From NCBI RefSeq assembly GCF_000426045.1, contig NZ_KE384490.1:412951-476950 (forward strand): a stretch of DNA of 64,000 nucleotides, written 5' to 3'. Shown piece by piece: positions 17,401 to 26,150 of this stretch. The notes under the pieces were generated by a model, which saw only the letters and a list, made by a program, of their open reading frames with translations, was not told where the DNA came from and did not search any database. The position numbers were made by a program, and so were the translations under genes. How positions within the stretch are numbered: the stretch's first letter is position 1; each line of letters begins with the position of its first letter. Origin of the DNA: Marmoricola sp. URHB0036. Its GTDB lineage: Bacteria > Actinomycetota > Actinomycetes > Propionibacteriales > Nocardioidaceae.

Positions 17401-17799
17401 GACGCCCGGCAGGGTGTTGCTGATCGTGAACAGCTTGGTGGCACGGGAGTCCTCGCCCTTGGCGGTCGAGAGCACCTCGTTCCCCTGGCGGTTGACGGCG
17501 GTGCGGTGCGCCTTCACCTTGTCGGCGTCGGACTTGGCGGACGCGTTCGGCGCGGCCAGGTCGGCGGAGCCCTCACCGGAGAGCTGGACGAACACGGTCT
17601 GCGTGCCGCGCTTGGTGCGATCGATCCCGTGCAGCTTGGTGAGCGCAGGGGAGTGGATCTTCTTGGTCGAGACCGGTGCCTTCTGGGCCGGTCCGGGGTC
17701 TGCCGCGGACGCCGCCGAGCCGAAGCCCAGCGCCGTGGCGGCAGCAGTGGAGAGGGCGAGTACGGCGACGCCGACCCGTCCCGTGCGTGATGGGAACAC
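14479..17799 (-). CDS. secreted S8 subtilisin-like serine protease with PA domain
   Basis: A 1106-residue exported protease. After a signal peptide (VGVAVLALSTAAATALGF... ending ASA-ADP) comes an I9-like propeptide (about 40-160), then the peptidase domain with the triad Asp193 ('GIIDTGIDYTHSDF'), His278 ('NEHGTHVSG') and Ser632 ('SGTSMATP'). A PA insert (about 450-575) precedes the Ser, as in lactocepin-type and plant subtilases. The C-terminal 400 residues are beta-rich, with no LPxTG or anchor, ending in Ser-Thr-Ala-Pro repeats. GTG 17799 is preferred to the TTG 8 codons upstream because AAGGA lies 7 nt before it. It degrades extracellular protein, presumably for nutrition. Confidence 0.92.
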   Translation of the reverse strand: MFPSRTGRVGVAVLALSTAAATALGFGSAASAADPGPAQKAPVSTKKIHSPALTKLHGIDRTKRGTQTVFVQLSGEGSADLAAPNASAKSDADKVKAHRTAVNRQGNEVLSTAKGEDSRATKLFTISNTLPGVAIRTDQAGIEAVAERDDVVKVSKIVPKHLTNANTAALTRAYDTWKYAGTLGKGVRIGIIDTGIDYTHSDFGGVGTTAAYDAAKAASTSPTWRDSLPALGKAKIAGGHDFVGDDYDASPTTDTGAPNPNYQPVPHPDENPLDCNEHGTHVSGTAAGYGVNANGSTFTGKYANLTKPGLLDMKVGPGMAPAATLYGLKVFGCEGSTDAVIPALDWALDPNGDGDFSDHLDIINMSLGGDDAPADDPENAVIDELSSHGVLSVIAAGNAGDVTDTGGAPGNAVSSLGVASTVDAYQLRDGLKVNAPSGVAGIAAGQMSVAYDWPNNGPTHAPVTGTVATVPGANADGCQPFSAAEAARVAGKVAWLEWDDNDATRRCGSVGRSANARAAGAIGAIFTSTKDVFGAGITGDATIPVFQLPKAGTDKLRAAAEAGTLNVTFDGALQATIKDINDSITDTLSSFSSRGVHGSLGVVKPDVAAPGDTIASAGMGTGSDTLVISGTSMATPLTAGVSALVRSAHPDYSPLMLKAVVMNQAGHDVFTGPNRTGHAYGPARVGAGRVDALSAVDTDTIAFSPGADNPVSASFGVVPARVDKGTLTKKLPLTVMNTSRRSTRYDLSYDPVITQPGVSYSVSPSTLTVAGNSKGKATVTMRVRPSALRHTIDPTMETTQLGVPRQFVSDASGRVLVKPSGESAARVPVYGAAKPVSATDATVNAKRISLSGQGFQQGAGSTGWTSIASVLQLGATSGTLPTCLPGQAGGCASTKSEQSGDLQYVGAGSSGDWLWFGLSTYADWAKVGTGLQPFVDFDTTGDGKPDYETVVQTVPSSDVLIAATFDLNDPSREDDQPVNFNWGDVDTNVFDTNALTIPVSKEFIGVGSTSKPVTYTVSTWNATNGTVTDSAGPVVFDAGTPAFSTAGPLYRDQGGTRIDYTVSGPLPVKALLLHLHGASGKRAEVLALPRSGVAPSTAPSTAPATP

Positions 17800-17955
17800 C
17801 CGAGATTCCTTTTCGCCGGGCAAGGGAACAGCCGGAAGACTGCGGGGGAGCGGGTCGCACAGCCCGAAAATGTGCGGTGGCTCACAACAACTTCGGCACC
17901 ATAGCCCCGAATCACCCCCAAAGGGGAGAACCTGCCCTGTGCGAATCTAGGGAAC

Positions 17956-18627
17956 ATGAGCGAAGCCGGGACGACCGACGACAAGAGCGCCCTCACCGGG
18001 CAGCAGGTCCACGACGAGGGACTCGAGGGCTGGCGCAAGGTGCTGAACAAGCTCGTGGTCCGCTTCGAGACGGGCGACTTCAACACCGGAGCGGCCCTGG
18101 TCGGCAAGATCGCCGAGGTCGCCGACGAGGCCAACCACCACCCCGACGTCGACCTGCGCTACCCGCACCTGACGGTCTCGCTGCTCAGTCACGACGTCGA
18201 CGCCCTCACCCCACGCGACGTCCGTCTGGCCCGCCGGATCAGCGAGCTGGCCGCGGAGGCGGGGGTGCGCGCCGCCGAGCACGCTCCCGACGTCATCGAG
18301 ATCGCGCTCGACACCCCTGACCACGAGAAGGTGGCGCCGTTCTATCGTGCCTTGCTCGGGTACGACGCCCACGCCAGCGACGACCTGGTCGACCCGGCCG
18401 ACCGCACGCCGTCGGTGTGGTTCCAGAAGACCGACTCCGACGCCCCGGATCGGCAGCGCTGGCACCTGGACGTGAGCGTCCCCCACGACGTCGCCGAGGC
18501 GCGGATCCAGGCCGCGATCGACGCCGGCGGGACGTTGGTGGACGACCAGCGGGCCCCCGCGTTCTGGGTGCTCGAGGACCCTGACGGCAACCGGTCCTGC
18601 ATCTGCACCTGGCAGTCCCGCGACTGA
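17956..18627 (+). CDS. pterin-4a-carbinolamine dehydratase fused to a glyoxalase-like domain
   Basis: A 223-residue two-domain protein. Residues about 12-105 are a PCD/DCoH domain: 'LEGWRKVLNKLVVRFETGDF' and 'EVADEANHHPDVDLRYPHLTVSLLSHD', with the conserved catalytic His pair in NHHPDV. Residues about 112-220 form a VOC-like domain ending 'APAFWVLEDPDGNRSCICTW'. PCD regenerates the quinonoid pterin cofactor of aromatic amino acid hydroxylases and has other scaffold roles; the second domain's job is unknown. This fusion is a recurrent actinobacterial architecture. It is divergent from the protease and lies upstream of the ilvB leader. Confidence 0.83.
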   Translation: MSEAGTTDDKSALTGQQVHDEGLEGWRKVLNKLVVRFETGDFNTGAALVGKIAEVADEANHHPDVDLRYPHLTVSLLSHDVDALTPRDVRLARRISELAAEAGVRAAEHAPDVIEIALDTPDHEKVAPFYRALLGYDAHASDDLVDPADRTPSVWFQKTDSDAPDRQRWHLDVSVPHDVAEARIQAAIDAGGTLVDDQRAPAFWVLEDPDGNRSCICTWQSRD

Positions 18628-18712
18628 CAGATGGTGGGATGCCGATCCCAGCATCCGGGACGACTGGCACACTGAGTTGAGCGCCGTCGCGCGCGAGGGG
18701 CATGCTGTGCGC

Positions 18713-18769
18713 ATGCAGCGTTTCCAGCACCACCGCGAGATTCTCGTACGCACGCGACGCGTGAGCTAA
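18713..18769 (+). CDS. ilvB leader peptide (attenuator), Ile-Leu-Val
   Basis: An 18-codon [21 protein letters not shown], with consecutive Ile(ATT)-Leu(CTC)-Val(GTA) codons and a basic tail ending RRVS. This matches the plan of actinobacterial ilvB leaders, where an ILV or VVV run sits before a basic end. A GTG two codons upstream (18707) lies 6 nt from GAGGGG and may be the true start, giving 20 codons. It ends 27 nt before an intrinsic terminator and 112 nt before ilvB. Ribosome stalling at the ILV codons when those aminoacyl-tRNAs are scarce should favour readthrough into ilvBNC. Confidence 0.8.
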   Translation: MQRFQHHREILVRTRRVS

Positions 18770-18795
18770 CGGCCCTGGCCGCAGCACACGCGTCG

Positions 18796-18830
18796 ACCCC
18801 TCGTCAGCCGACCGGCTCGAGGGGTTTTTT
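18796..18830 (+). terminator. intrinsic terminator/attenuator of ilvBNC
   Basis: ACCCCTCG (18796-18803) pairs with CGAGGGGT (18818-18825), with an inner AGCC/GGCT stem and a 2-nt bulge, followed by six T residues (18825-18830). It lies between the ILV leader peptide and ilvB, the position of a regulated terminator. A classical U-tract terminator is uncommon in this GC-rich window, which makes its placement here telling. Confidence 0.85.
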
Positions 18831-18881
18831 GTTGGGCTGACACTGGTCAGGCAAGGCGCAGGGCGACAGCAGGACAGGAAA

Positions 18882-20678
18882 GTGGAGCAGATGACTGAGC
18901 AGAAGGCAGTGAAGGGGCCGGCGATGGCACCCCACGAGGCTGCCGGGGCCGTGACGGGTGCGCAGAGCCTGATCAGCTCGCTCGAGTGCGCCGGTGTGGA
19001 GAACATCTTCGGCATCCCGGGCGGCACGATCCTCCCGGCGTACGACCCCCTCTACGACAGCACGATCCGGCACATCCTGGTGCGCCACGAGCAGGGCGCG
19101 GGCCACGCAGCGGCGGGGTACGCGACGGCGACCGGCAAGGTCGGGGTCTGCATGGCGACCAGCGGTCCCGGCGCGACCAACCTGGTGACGCCCATCGCCG
19201 ACGCCTACATGGACTCCGTGCCGATGGTCGCCGTCACCGGTCAGGTGGTGGCGTCCTCGATCGGCACCGACGCCTTCCAGGAAGCCGACATCCGCGGCAT
19301 CACGCTGCCGATCACCAAGCACAGCTACCTGGTCACCGACGCCGACGAGATCCCTCGCGTCATCGCGGAGGCCTTCTACATCGCCTCCACCGGCCGCCCC
19401 GGCCCCGTGCTCGTCGACGTCGCCAAGTCTGCGCAGCAGGCGATGACCACGTTCAACTGGCCGACCGAGCTGAACCTGCCCGGCTACCGGCCGGTGACGC
19501 GCCCGCACTCCAAGCAGATCCGCGAGGCGACCCGACTGCTGCTCGAGTCGCGCCGGCCGGTGCTGTACGTCGGTGGCGGCGTGATCCGCTCCCGGTCCAG
19601 CAAGGAGCTGCGCATGCTGGCCGAGCTGACCGGCATCCCGGTGGTCACCACCCTGATGGCGCGCGGCGCCTTCCCGGACAGCCACCCGCAGCACCTCGGC
19701 ATGCCGGGCATGCACGGCACCGTGGCGGCCGTCGCCGGGCTGCAGAAGAGCGACCTGATCATCAGCCTGGGCGCGCGCTTCGACGACCGGGTCACCGGCA
19801 ACCTCGACTCCTTCGCCCCCGGCGCCAAGGTGATCCACGCCGACATCGACCCGGCCGAGATCGGCAAGAACCGCGTCGCCGACGTGCCGATCGTGGGTGA
19901 CTGCCGCGAGGTGATCGCCGACCTGATCGTCGCGCTGCAGGCAGAGCAGGCCCAGGGGAACACCGGCGACTACGAGGGCTGGGTGAAGTTCCTCGCCGGC
20001 GTGAAGTCGCAGTACCCGCTGGGGTACGACGCCCCCGCCGAGGGCCTCGCCCCGCAGTACGTCATCGAGCGCCTCGGCAAGATCGCCGGACCCGAGTCGA
20101 TCTACGTCGCGGGCGTGGGCCAGCACCAGATGTGGGCCACCCACTATGTCGGCTACGAGCACCCGAACACCTGGATCAACTCTGGTGGCCTGGGCACGAT
20201 GGGCTTCGCGGTCCCGGCGGCCATGGGCGCCAAGGTCGGCCGTCCGGACACGACCGTGTGGGCGATCGATGGTGACGGTTGCTTCCAGATGACCAACCAG
20301 GAGCTGGCCACCTGCACCATCGAGGGCATCCCGATCAAGGTCGCGATCATCAACAACGAGTCGCTGGGCATGGTGCGGCAGTGGCAGACGCTGTTCTACG
20401 AGGGCCGCTACTCCAACACCGACCTCCAGTCCAAGCGGATCCCCGACTTCGTCAAGCTGGCCGAGGCGTACGGCGCCGTCGGGCTCTCCTGCGACAGCCC
20501 CGGCGACGTGGACGCCACGATCAACAAGGCGATGGAGATCAACGACGTGCCGGTGGTCGTGGACTTCCGGGTCGAGCGCGACGCGATGGTGTGGCCGATG
20601 GTCGCTGCCGGGACCTCCAACGACGAGATCAAGTACGCCCGGGATCTCGCTCCCGAGTTCGAGGAGGACGACCTCTGA
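18882..20678 (+). CDS. ilvB: acetolactate synthase, large (catalytic) subunit
   Basis: A 598-residue ThDP enzyme making acetolactate or acetohydroxybutyrate from pyruvate, the first common step to Val/Leu and Ile. Landmarks are the catalytic Glu in '[14 protein letters not shown]', the FAD/central domain '[10 protein letters not shown]', and the ThDP motif from '[15 protein letters not shown]' to 'IINN'. The start may be GTG 18882 (AGGAC 7 nt upstream) or ATG 18891. The stop overlaps the ilvN start by one base (TGATG). Expression is probably set by the upstream ILV leader and terminator. Confidence 0.97.
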   Translation: MEQMTEQKAVKGPAMAPHEAAGAVTGAQSLISSLECAGVENIFGIPGGTILPAYDPLYDSTIRHILVRHEQGAGHAAAGYATATGKVGVCMATSGPGATNLVTPIADAYMDSVPMVAVTGQVVASSIGTDAFQEADIRGITLPITKHSYLVTDADEIPRVIAEAFYIASTGRPGPVLVDVAKSAQQAMTTFNWPTELNLPGYRPVTRPHSKQIREATRLLLESRRPVLYVGGGVIRSRSSKELRMLAELTGIPVVTTLMARGAFPDSHPQHLGMPGMHGTVAAVAGLQKSDLIISLGARFDDRVTGNLDSFAPGAKVIHADIDPAEIGKNRVADVPIVGDCREVIADLIVALQAEQAQGNTGDYEGWVKFLAGVKSQYPLGYDAPAEGLAPQYVIERLGKIAGPESIYVAGVGQHQMWATHYVGYEHPNTWINSGGLGTMGFAVPAAMGAKVGRPDTTVWAIDGDGCFQMTNQELATCTIEGIPIKVAIINNESLGMVRQWQTLFYEGRYSNTDLQSKRIPDFVKLAEAYGAVGLSCDSPGDVDATINKAMEINDVPVVVDFRVERDAMVWPMVAAGTSNDEIKYARDLAPEFEEDDL

Positions 20679-21232
20679 TGGCGACCACCCACACCCTGTC
20701 CGTCCTGGTCGAGAACAAGCCCGGTGTGCTCGCGCGCATCGCCGGCCTGTTCAGCCGCCGCGGCTTCAACATCGACTCCCTCGCGGTCGGCCCGACCGAG
20801 CACCCGGAGATCTCGCGGATGACGATCGTGGTCGGCGTCGAGGACTCGCCGCTCGAGCAGGTCACCAAGCAGCTGAACAAGCTGGTCGAGGTGATCAAGA
20901 TCGTCGAGCTCGAGGACAAGGAGTCCATCGAGCGCGAGCTCTTGCTGGTCAAGGTGAAGGCCGACGCCGACACCCGCGGTCAGGTGCTCGACGCCGTCCA
21001 GCTGTTCCGCGCCAAGGTCGTCGACGTCGCGCCCGATGCCGTCACCATCGAGGTCATCGGCAACGCCGCCAAGCTCAAGGACTTCCTCGCCGTGCTCGAG
21101 CCCTTCGGCATCCGCGAGCTCGTCCAGTCCGGCATGGTCGCCATCGGCCGTGGCAGCCGCTCCATCACCGAGCGCACCCTGCGTCCGGTGCCGGTGGCGG
21201 TCCCGGCGGCGGCTGCGGTGATCTCCTCGTGA
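20678..21232 (+). CDS. ilvN: acetolactate synthase, small (regulatory) subunit
   Basis: A 184-residue regulatory subunit that binds Val and activates IlvB. The N-terminal ACT domain is 'HTLSVLVENKPGVLARIAGLFSRRGFNIDSL' in content, with the Gly/Asn valine-site pattern, and the C-terminal half contains 'IERELLLVKVKA' and 'QLFRAKVVDVAPDAVTIEV'. The ATG at 20678 shares one base with the ilvB stop. A perfect 26-bp palindrome starts two bases after the stop, in the 117-nt gap before ilvC. Confidence 0.96.
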   Translation: MATTHTLSVLVENKPGVLARIAGLFSRRGFNIDSLAVGPTEHPEISRMTIVVGVEDSPLEQVTKQLNKLVEVIKIVELEDKESIERELLLVKVKADADTRGQVLDAVQLFRAKVVDVAPDAVTIEVIGNAAKLKDFLAVLEPFGIRELVQSGMVAIGRGSRSITERTLRPVPVAVPAAAAVISS

Positions 21233-21233
21233 C

Positions 21234-21292
21234 GGTTTGGCCGGGCGCCCGGCCAAACCTCCAGTGGAGGGCTGAAACTTCACCCCTCCACT
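21234..21292. repeat. palindromic repeat copy 1 (between ilvN and ilvC)
   Basis: 21234-21259 is a perfect 26-bp palindrome with the core GCCGGGCGCCCGGC. It is followed by a second stem, AGTGGAGGG (21263-21271) with CCCTCCACT (21284-21292), loop 12 nt. The same two-part element occurs at 55403-55494, where a further GC palindrome closes it. It lies in the ilvN-ilvC gap and could also act as a transcription barrier or mRNA stabiliser. Confidence 0.8.
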
Positions 21293-21337
21293 CGCAGTTC
21301 TGCCCCTCCGCATCGACTCGATACAACCCACCAATGA

Positions 21338-22378
<1,041 letters not shown>

Positions 22379-22393
22379 CGTCGTACGACGCAC

Positions 22394-22428
22394 CAGGGCC
22401 CGGCGATCCGTCGGGCCCTGTTCGTTTT
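22394..22428 (+). terminator. intrinsic terminator after ilvC
   Basis: CAGGGCCCG (22394-22402) pairs perfectly with CGGGCCCTG (22412-22420), loop 9 nt, followed by TTCGTTTT. It closes the ilvBNC operon 16 nt after the ilvC stop. Confidence 0.85.
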
Positions 22429-22429
22429 C

Positions 22430-22447
22430 TAGAACACGTTCTACCCT
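22430..22447 (+). promoter_or_regulatory. KstR-like operator and -10 hexamer of the NTF2-like gene
   Basis: TAGAACACGTTCTA at 22430-22443 has perfect 6-bp arms around a 2-bp centre and fits the TNNAACNNGTTNNA form of the KstR site, the TetR-type repressor of cholesterol catabolism. It overlaps a TACCCT hexamer (22442-22447) that sits 6 nt before the next ATG, so bound protein would block the promoter. Confidence 0.65.
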
Positions 22448-22453
22448 GACGAC

Positions 22454-22948
22454 ATGGACCACGACGCCCTCGAGGAGATCAAGCGCCTCAAGTACCGCTA
22501 CTTCCGCTCCCTCGACCTCAAGGACTGGGACACCTTCGGTGACTGCCTGGCCGAGGACGTCTCCGCCAAGTACGGGACGCAGGCGATGGGCGAGCCGCTG
22601 CACTACGACAACCGAGCGGCCGTCGTGGAGTTCATGTCGTCCAACCTCGGGCCGGGCGTCGTCACGATGCACGTGGCGCAGCACCCCGAGATCACCATTC
22701 ATGAGGAGGGGGACGGGGACACCGCCAGCGGTTCGTGGGGGTTCGAGGACACCGTGATCGTGCCCGACTTCAAAGTGCTGATCCGGGGTGCGGGCTACTA
22801 CCACGACACCTATCGGCGGGACGTCGACGGCGCCTGGCGGATCGCGTCGACCGGCTACGAGCGCATCTACGAGGCGATGACCTCCCTCGACGACACCCCG
22901 AGCTTCAAGCTGATCGCCAACCGCTGGGACCCCGAGCTCAAGCACTGA
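22454..22948 (+). CDS. SnoaL/NTF2-like domain protein
   Basis: A 164-residue NTF2-fold protein of the SnoaL_4 kind: 'LEEIKRLKYRYFRSLDLKDWDTFGDCLAEDV' at the start, then 'HVAQHPEITIHEEGDGDTASGSWGF' and 'GAGYYHDTYRRDVDGAWRIASTGYERIYE' at the end. Members include steroid isomerases, epoxide hydrolases and many of unknown function. The upstream KstR-like operator hints at steroid or long-chain lipid metabolism. Apparently leaderless: TACCCT, 6 nt, ATG. Codon use is like its neighbours. Confidence 0.82.
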   Translation: MDHDALEEIKRLKYRYFRSLDLKDWDTFGDCLAEDVSAKYGTQAMGEPLHYDNRAAVVEFMSSNLGPGVVTMHVAQHPEITIHEEGDGDTASGSWGFEDTVIVPDFKVLIRGAGYYHDTYRRDVDGAWRIASTGYERIYEAMTSLDDTPSFKLIANRWDPELKH

Positions 22949-22986
22949 CCGGTCCGTCCCTTGGACCCGCACCGGACAATGGCCCC

Positions 22987-23577
22987 GTGAGCACGCTGGC
23001 CACCCGCAACCGCATCGGCGTCCTGGGCGCGTCCTTCTCGATGGCGCTGCTGGTCGGCCTGCTCTGGTTGCTCGAGGGGGTCGATCAGGCCAGCGGCAAC
23101 TCCCTGGACCGGTACGGCATCCAGCCGCGCACCGGTGAAGGACTGTTCGAGGTCTTCACCGCACCGTTCCTGCACATCGGCTGGGCCCACCTCGCGGCCA
23201 ACACGATCCCGTTCTTCGTGCTCGGGGTGATCGTGCTCCTCGACGGCTGGCGGCAGTGGCTCACCGTCACGCTGTGGGTCGTGGTCGCCTCCGGCGCCAC
23301 GGTGTGGCTGATCGCCCCGGCCGGCTCAGTGACGCTGGGTGCCAGCGGTGTGGTCTTCGGCTGGCTGACCTACCTGATGGTCCGTGGCCTCTACACCCGG
23401 GCACCCGGCCAGGTGGCGCTCGGCGTCGTGCTGATGCTCTTCTACGGCGGGTTGCTGCTCGGCGTGCTCCCCACCGACACCGGCGTCTCCTGGCAGGCCC
23501 ACCTCGGCGGCGCGATCGGCGGCGTGCTCGCCGCCAGTCGTCAGCGACGTCGCCCGGTCGACCCTCGCTGGGACTGA
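22987..23577 (+). CDS. rhomboid-family intramembrane serine protease
   Basis: A 196-residue membrane protein with about six hydrophobic segments. The catalytic Ser is in 'LGASGVVFGWL' (GxSG) and the partner His in 'WQAHLGGAIGGVLAA'; the loop motif 'HIGWAHLAANTIPFF' is also typical. It cleaves transmembrane substrates that are unknown. The GTG at 22987 is 6 nt after GACAAT, suggesting a leaderless mRNA; the long in-frame extension to 22735 lies inside the previous gene in another frame. It ends 4 nt before the convergent ABC-F gene. Confidence 0.87.
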   Translation: MSTLATRNRIGVLGASFSMALLVGLLWLLEGVDQASGNSLDRYGIQPRTGEGLFEVFTAPFLHIGWAHLAANTIPFFVLGVIVLLDGWRQWLTVTLWVVVASGATVWLIAPAGSVTLGASGVVFGWLTYLMVRGLYTRAPGQVALGVVLMLFYGGLLLGVLPTDTGVSWQAHLGGAIGGVLAASRQRRRPVDPRWD

Positions 23578-23581
23578 CCAG

Positions 23582-25195
23582 CTAGCCCAGCTCGAGCACC
23601 CGGTCGATCCCGACCCGTTCCAGGAAGGCCTGGTCGTGGCTGACCACGACGAGGGTGCCGGTGTAGTCGGCGAGTGCCGACTCCAGCTGCTCGATGGCGG
23701 GTACGTCGAGGTGGTTGGTCGGCTCGTCGAGCACCAGCACGTTGACCTGCCGGGCCTGGAAGAGCGCCATCAGTGCGCGGGTGCGCTCGCCCAGCGACAG
23801 GCTGTGTGCGGGGCGGTCCACGTGCTCGGCGCCGAGTCCGAACTTGGCCAGCAGGGTGCGCACCTCCCCGGCCGGCACGGCGTCTCCGAGCGCCGCACGG
23901 ACGACCTCGACGACCGACCGCTCCGAGGACAGCAGCGCCCGCTCCTGGTCGATCAGGCCGAGCCGCACCCGCGACCCGACGGACACCCGCCCCGACGCGA
24001 CCGGCAGGTCCCCCAGCATCGCGGCGAGCAGAGTGGTCTTGCCGGTCCCGTTGTCGCCCGCGAGCAGCAGCCGGTCTCCCCGCGAGACGGCGAGGTCGAT
24101 CGGGCCCAGCGTGAAGTCGCCGCGGCGCGCCACCACGCGGTCGAGCGTCCACACCACCTCCGCCGACTCGGGACCGGGATCGATGGAGTAGCGCAGCTGC
24201 CACTCCTTGCGCGGCTGCTCGACCGCCGCGAGCCGATCGGCCGCGCGGTGGATGCGGGCCGCCTTCGCGGCCTGGCGGTCGGCCCGAGCACGGTGCTTCT
24301 CGCGGATGTGCTTGTCGGCCTCGCCGCTGCGCTTGAGGTTGCCGAGTCCCTTGTCGGCCCAGTCGGCGCGCTGCCGGCTCTGGCCGAGCAGGCGATCCCT
24401 CGTGTCGGCGTACTCCTCGAACGCCTCACGGGCCTGGCGTCGCTCGAGCGAGCGCGCCTCGGCGTACTCCGACCAGCCGCCGGTGTAGTGCCCGATCCGC
24501 TGCTGGGCCAGGTCGAGCTCGACCACGCTGGTGGCCACCCGGTCGAGGAAGGCGCGGTCGTGGCTGGCCACCATCACCGGCCCTTCATGGCCGGTCACGA
24601 AGTCGACCATCAGCTCCAGCCCCGCTGCGTCCAGGTTGTTGGTCGGCTCGTCGAGCAGCAGCACCTCGTAGCGGCTGAGCAGGATCGAGGCCAGGGCGGC
24701 GCGGGCGGCCTGGCCACCGGACAACGTGCCGAGCGGCCGGTCCGGCGCCGCGTCGAGACCCAGCTGCGCGGCCACCTGCGGCAGCCGGTCCTCGAGGTCG
24801 GCGCCGCCCAGGGCAAGCCACTGCTCGAGGGTGACGGCGTAGCGGTCGTCGGACCCCGGGTCCCCGGCGGCCAGGGCGGTGGAGGCGTCCTGGAGCGACC
24901 GGTCGGCCGCCGCCACCCCGGTACGCCGACGTGCGTAGTCGAGCAGCGACTCGGTCGGGTCGGGTGCGCTCTGCGGCAACCAGCCGACCGTGGCGTCGGG
25001 AGGCGAGAGCCGGACCGACCCGGACTCGATCGTCAGCTCGCCGACGACCGTGCGCATCAGGCTCGACTTGCCGGAGCCGTTGGCGCCGACGAGCGCGGTG
25101 ACGTCTCCCGGCGCGACCACGAGGTCGAGGCCGCGCACGAGGGTGCGGGCGCCGTACGCGACGTCGAGCCCGGTGAGGGTGAGAGTGGCGGACAT
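23582..25195 (-). CDS. ABC-F family ATPase (ribosome-associated)
   Basis: A 537-residue protein with two ABC domains and no membrane segment. Walker A: 'GANGSGKSSL' and 'GDNGTGKTTL'; signatures 'LSGGQAARAALA' and 'LSLGERTRALMAL'; Walker B 'LLLDEPTNNLD' and 'LVLDEPTNHLD'. Between them is a charged, Arg/Ala-rich linker (about 250-330) where ABC-F proteins contact the ribosomal E site. Roles are translation factor or antibiotic ribosome protection; which cannot be told. A 17-bp near-perfect hairpin sits about 90 nt upstream of the ATG in the likely leader. Confidence 0.9.
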   Translation of the reverse strand: MSATLTLTGLDVAYGARTLVRGLDLVVAPGDVTALVGANGSGKSSLMRTVVGELTIESGSVRLSPPDATVGWLPQSAPDPTESLLDYARRRTGVAAADRSLQDASTALAAGDPGSDDRYAVTLEQWLALGGADLEDRLPQVAAQLGLDAAPDRPLGTLSGGQAARAALASILLSRYEVLLLDEPTNNLDAAGLELMVDFVTGHEGPVMVASHDRAFLDRVATSVVELDLAQQRIGHYTGGWSEYAEARSLERRQAREAFEEYADTRDRLLGQSRQRADWADKGLGNLKRSGEADKHIREKHRARADRQAAKAARIHRAADRLAAVEQPRKEWQLRYSIDPGPESAEVVWTLDRVVARRGDFTLGPIDLAVSRGDRLLLAGDNGTGKTTLLAAMLGDLPVASGRVSVGSRVRLGLIDQERALLSSERSVVEVVRAALGDAVPAGEVRTLLAKFGLGAEHVDRPAHSLSLGERTRALMALFQARQVNVLVLDEPTNHLDVPAIEQLESALADYTGTLVVVSHDQAFLERVGIDRVLELG

Positions 25196-25282
25196 GGAGA
25201 GCTCCTGTGCATGACGAGTGAACCACCAGTGGTGGGGGGCGAGGTCGTCAGCGGATGTCCACGGGCGAGACCGTACGCCGAA

Positions 25283-25323
25283 CAGCCGCCTCCCCGCGAG
25301 TGGATTTCGCGGAGAGGCGGCTG
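25283..25323 (-). terminator. 17-bp hairpin after the ABC-2 permease gene / in the ABC-F leader
   Basis: Arms 25283-25299 and 25307-25323 pair with one mismatch, loop 7 nt. It is downstream of the permease stop (25338) and upstream of the ABC-F start (25195), both on the minus strand. It could terminate the exporter operon. Because ABC-F resistance genes are often controlled by conditional terminators, an attenuator is the alternative. No T tract follows. Confidence 0.6.
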
Positions 25324-25337
25324 TACTGGGAGGGGTG

Positions 25338-26150
25338 CTACTTGACCTCGGAGCGCAACATCAACCGCAGCCCGACGGCGAGCGGGATGACCAACCAGAT
25401 CATGGTCGCGGTCGCGAGGTGGGCCCAGTCACGGGAGGCCATCTCGCCGTCGAACAACCCGCCCTGGGCGAAGTTGAAGTCGACCCAAGCCTGGGCGTCG
25501 TGCCACCAGGAAGCGTTCGCGGCGAGCAGCCCGGACAGGGTGGGCAGCACCAGCGTGAACACGAAGTACCCGACGATCGCGCCGGCCGAGTTGCGGATGA
25601 CCACCCCGAGCATGAAGCCGATCAGCATGCCCAGCACGTTGGCCAGCACGATCTCGGACAGGTGCAGGAACGAGTCGTCCCAGATCGTCGGGGTACCGGT
25701 GATCGCCGTACCCACGATGTTGCCGAGCGCTCCGATCGCCATCGCGACGACCATCGAACCGACGCCGACCAGCACGGCGCCGACAGCCTTGGCCCCGATC
25801 ACCCGGCCGCGGTGCGGGACGAGGGTGAAGGTGCTCAGCCCGCTGCGCTGGGTCCACTCGCTGGTGACCGACAAGATCGCGACCATCGGCAGGATCACCG
25901 ACATCGGGAACCCGATCGCCGCGGCGAAGGTGTCGTAGGTCAGCTCGCTGTCCGGTGCCCAGAGGATCACGGCGCCGGTGGCGAGCGTCGCGGTGATCGC
26001 GACGCTCATCATCAGCCAGAAGCCCGACCGGGTGTCGAACATCTTGCGCAGCTCGACCGCCACCACCCGGCTGGTGGGGATGCGTTGGTCGACGGTCGGG
26101 CTCTTCTTCTCTCGGACTGCGTCCATGCTGTTGGCGGTCACGGTGCTCAT
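25338..26150 (-). CDS. ABC-2 type transporter permease
   Basis: A 270-residue permease with about six membrane segments, including 'GFWLMMSVAITATLATGAVIL', 'GFPMSVILPMVAIL', 'GVGSMVVAMAIGALG' and 'LANVLGMLIGFMLGVVI'. 'TSEWTQRSGLSTFTLVPHRGRVIGAK' is characteristic of the ABC-2 exporters paired with NodI/CcmA-type ATPases. Its ATG overlaps the ATPase stop by 4 nt, so the two proteins are made together. The exported compound is unknown. Confidence 0.87.
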   Translation of the reverse strand: MSTVTANSMDAVREKKSPTVDQRIPTSRVVAVELRKMFDTRSGFWLMMSVAITATLATGAVILWAPDSELTYDTFAAAIGFPMSVILPMVAILSVTSEWTQRSGLSTFTLVPHRGRVIGAKAVGAVLVGVGSMVVAMAIGALGNIVGTAITGTPTIWDDSFLHLSEIVLANVLGMLIGFMLGVVIRNSAGAIVGYFVFTLVLPTLSGLLAANASWWHDAQAWVDFNFAQGGLFDGEMASRDWAHLATATMIWLVIPLAVGLRLMLRSEVK

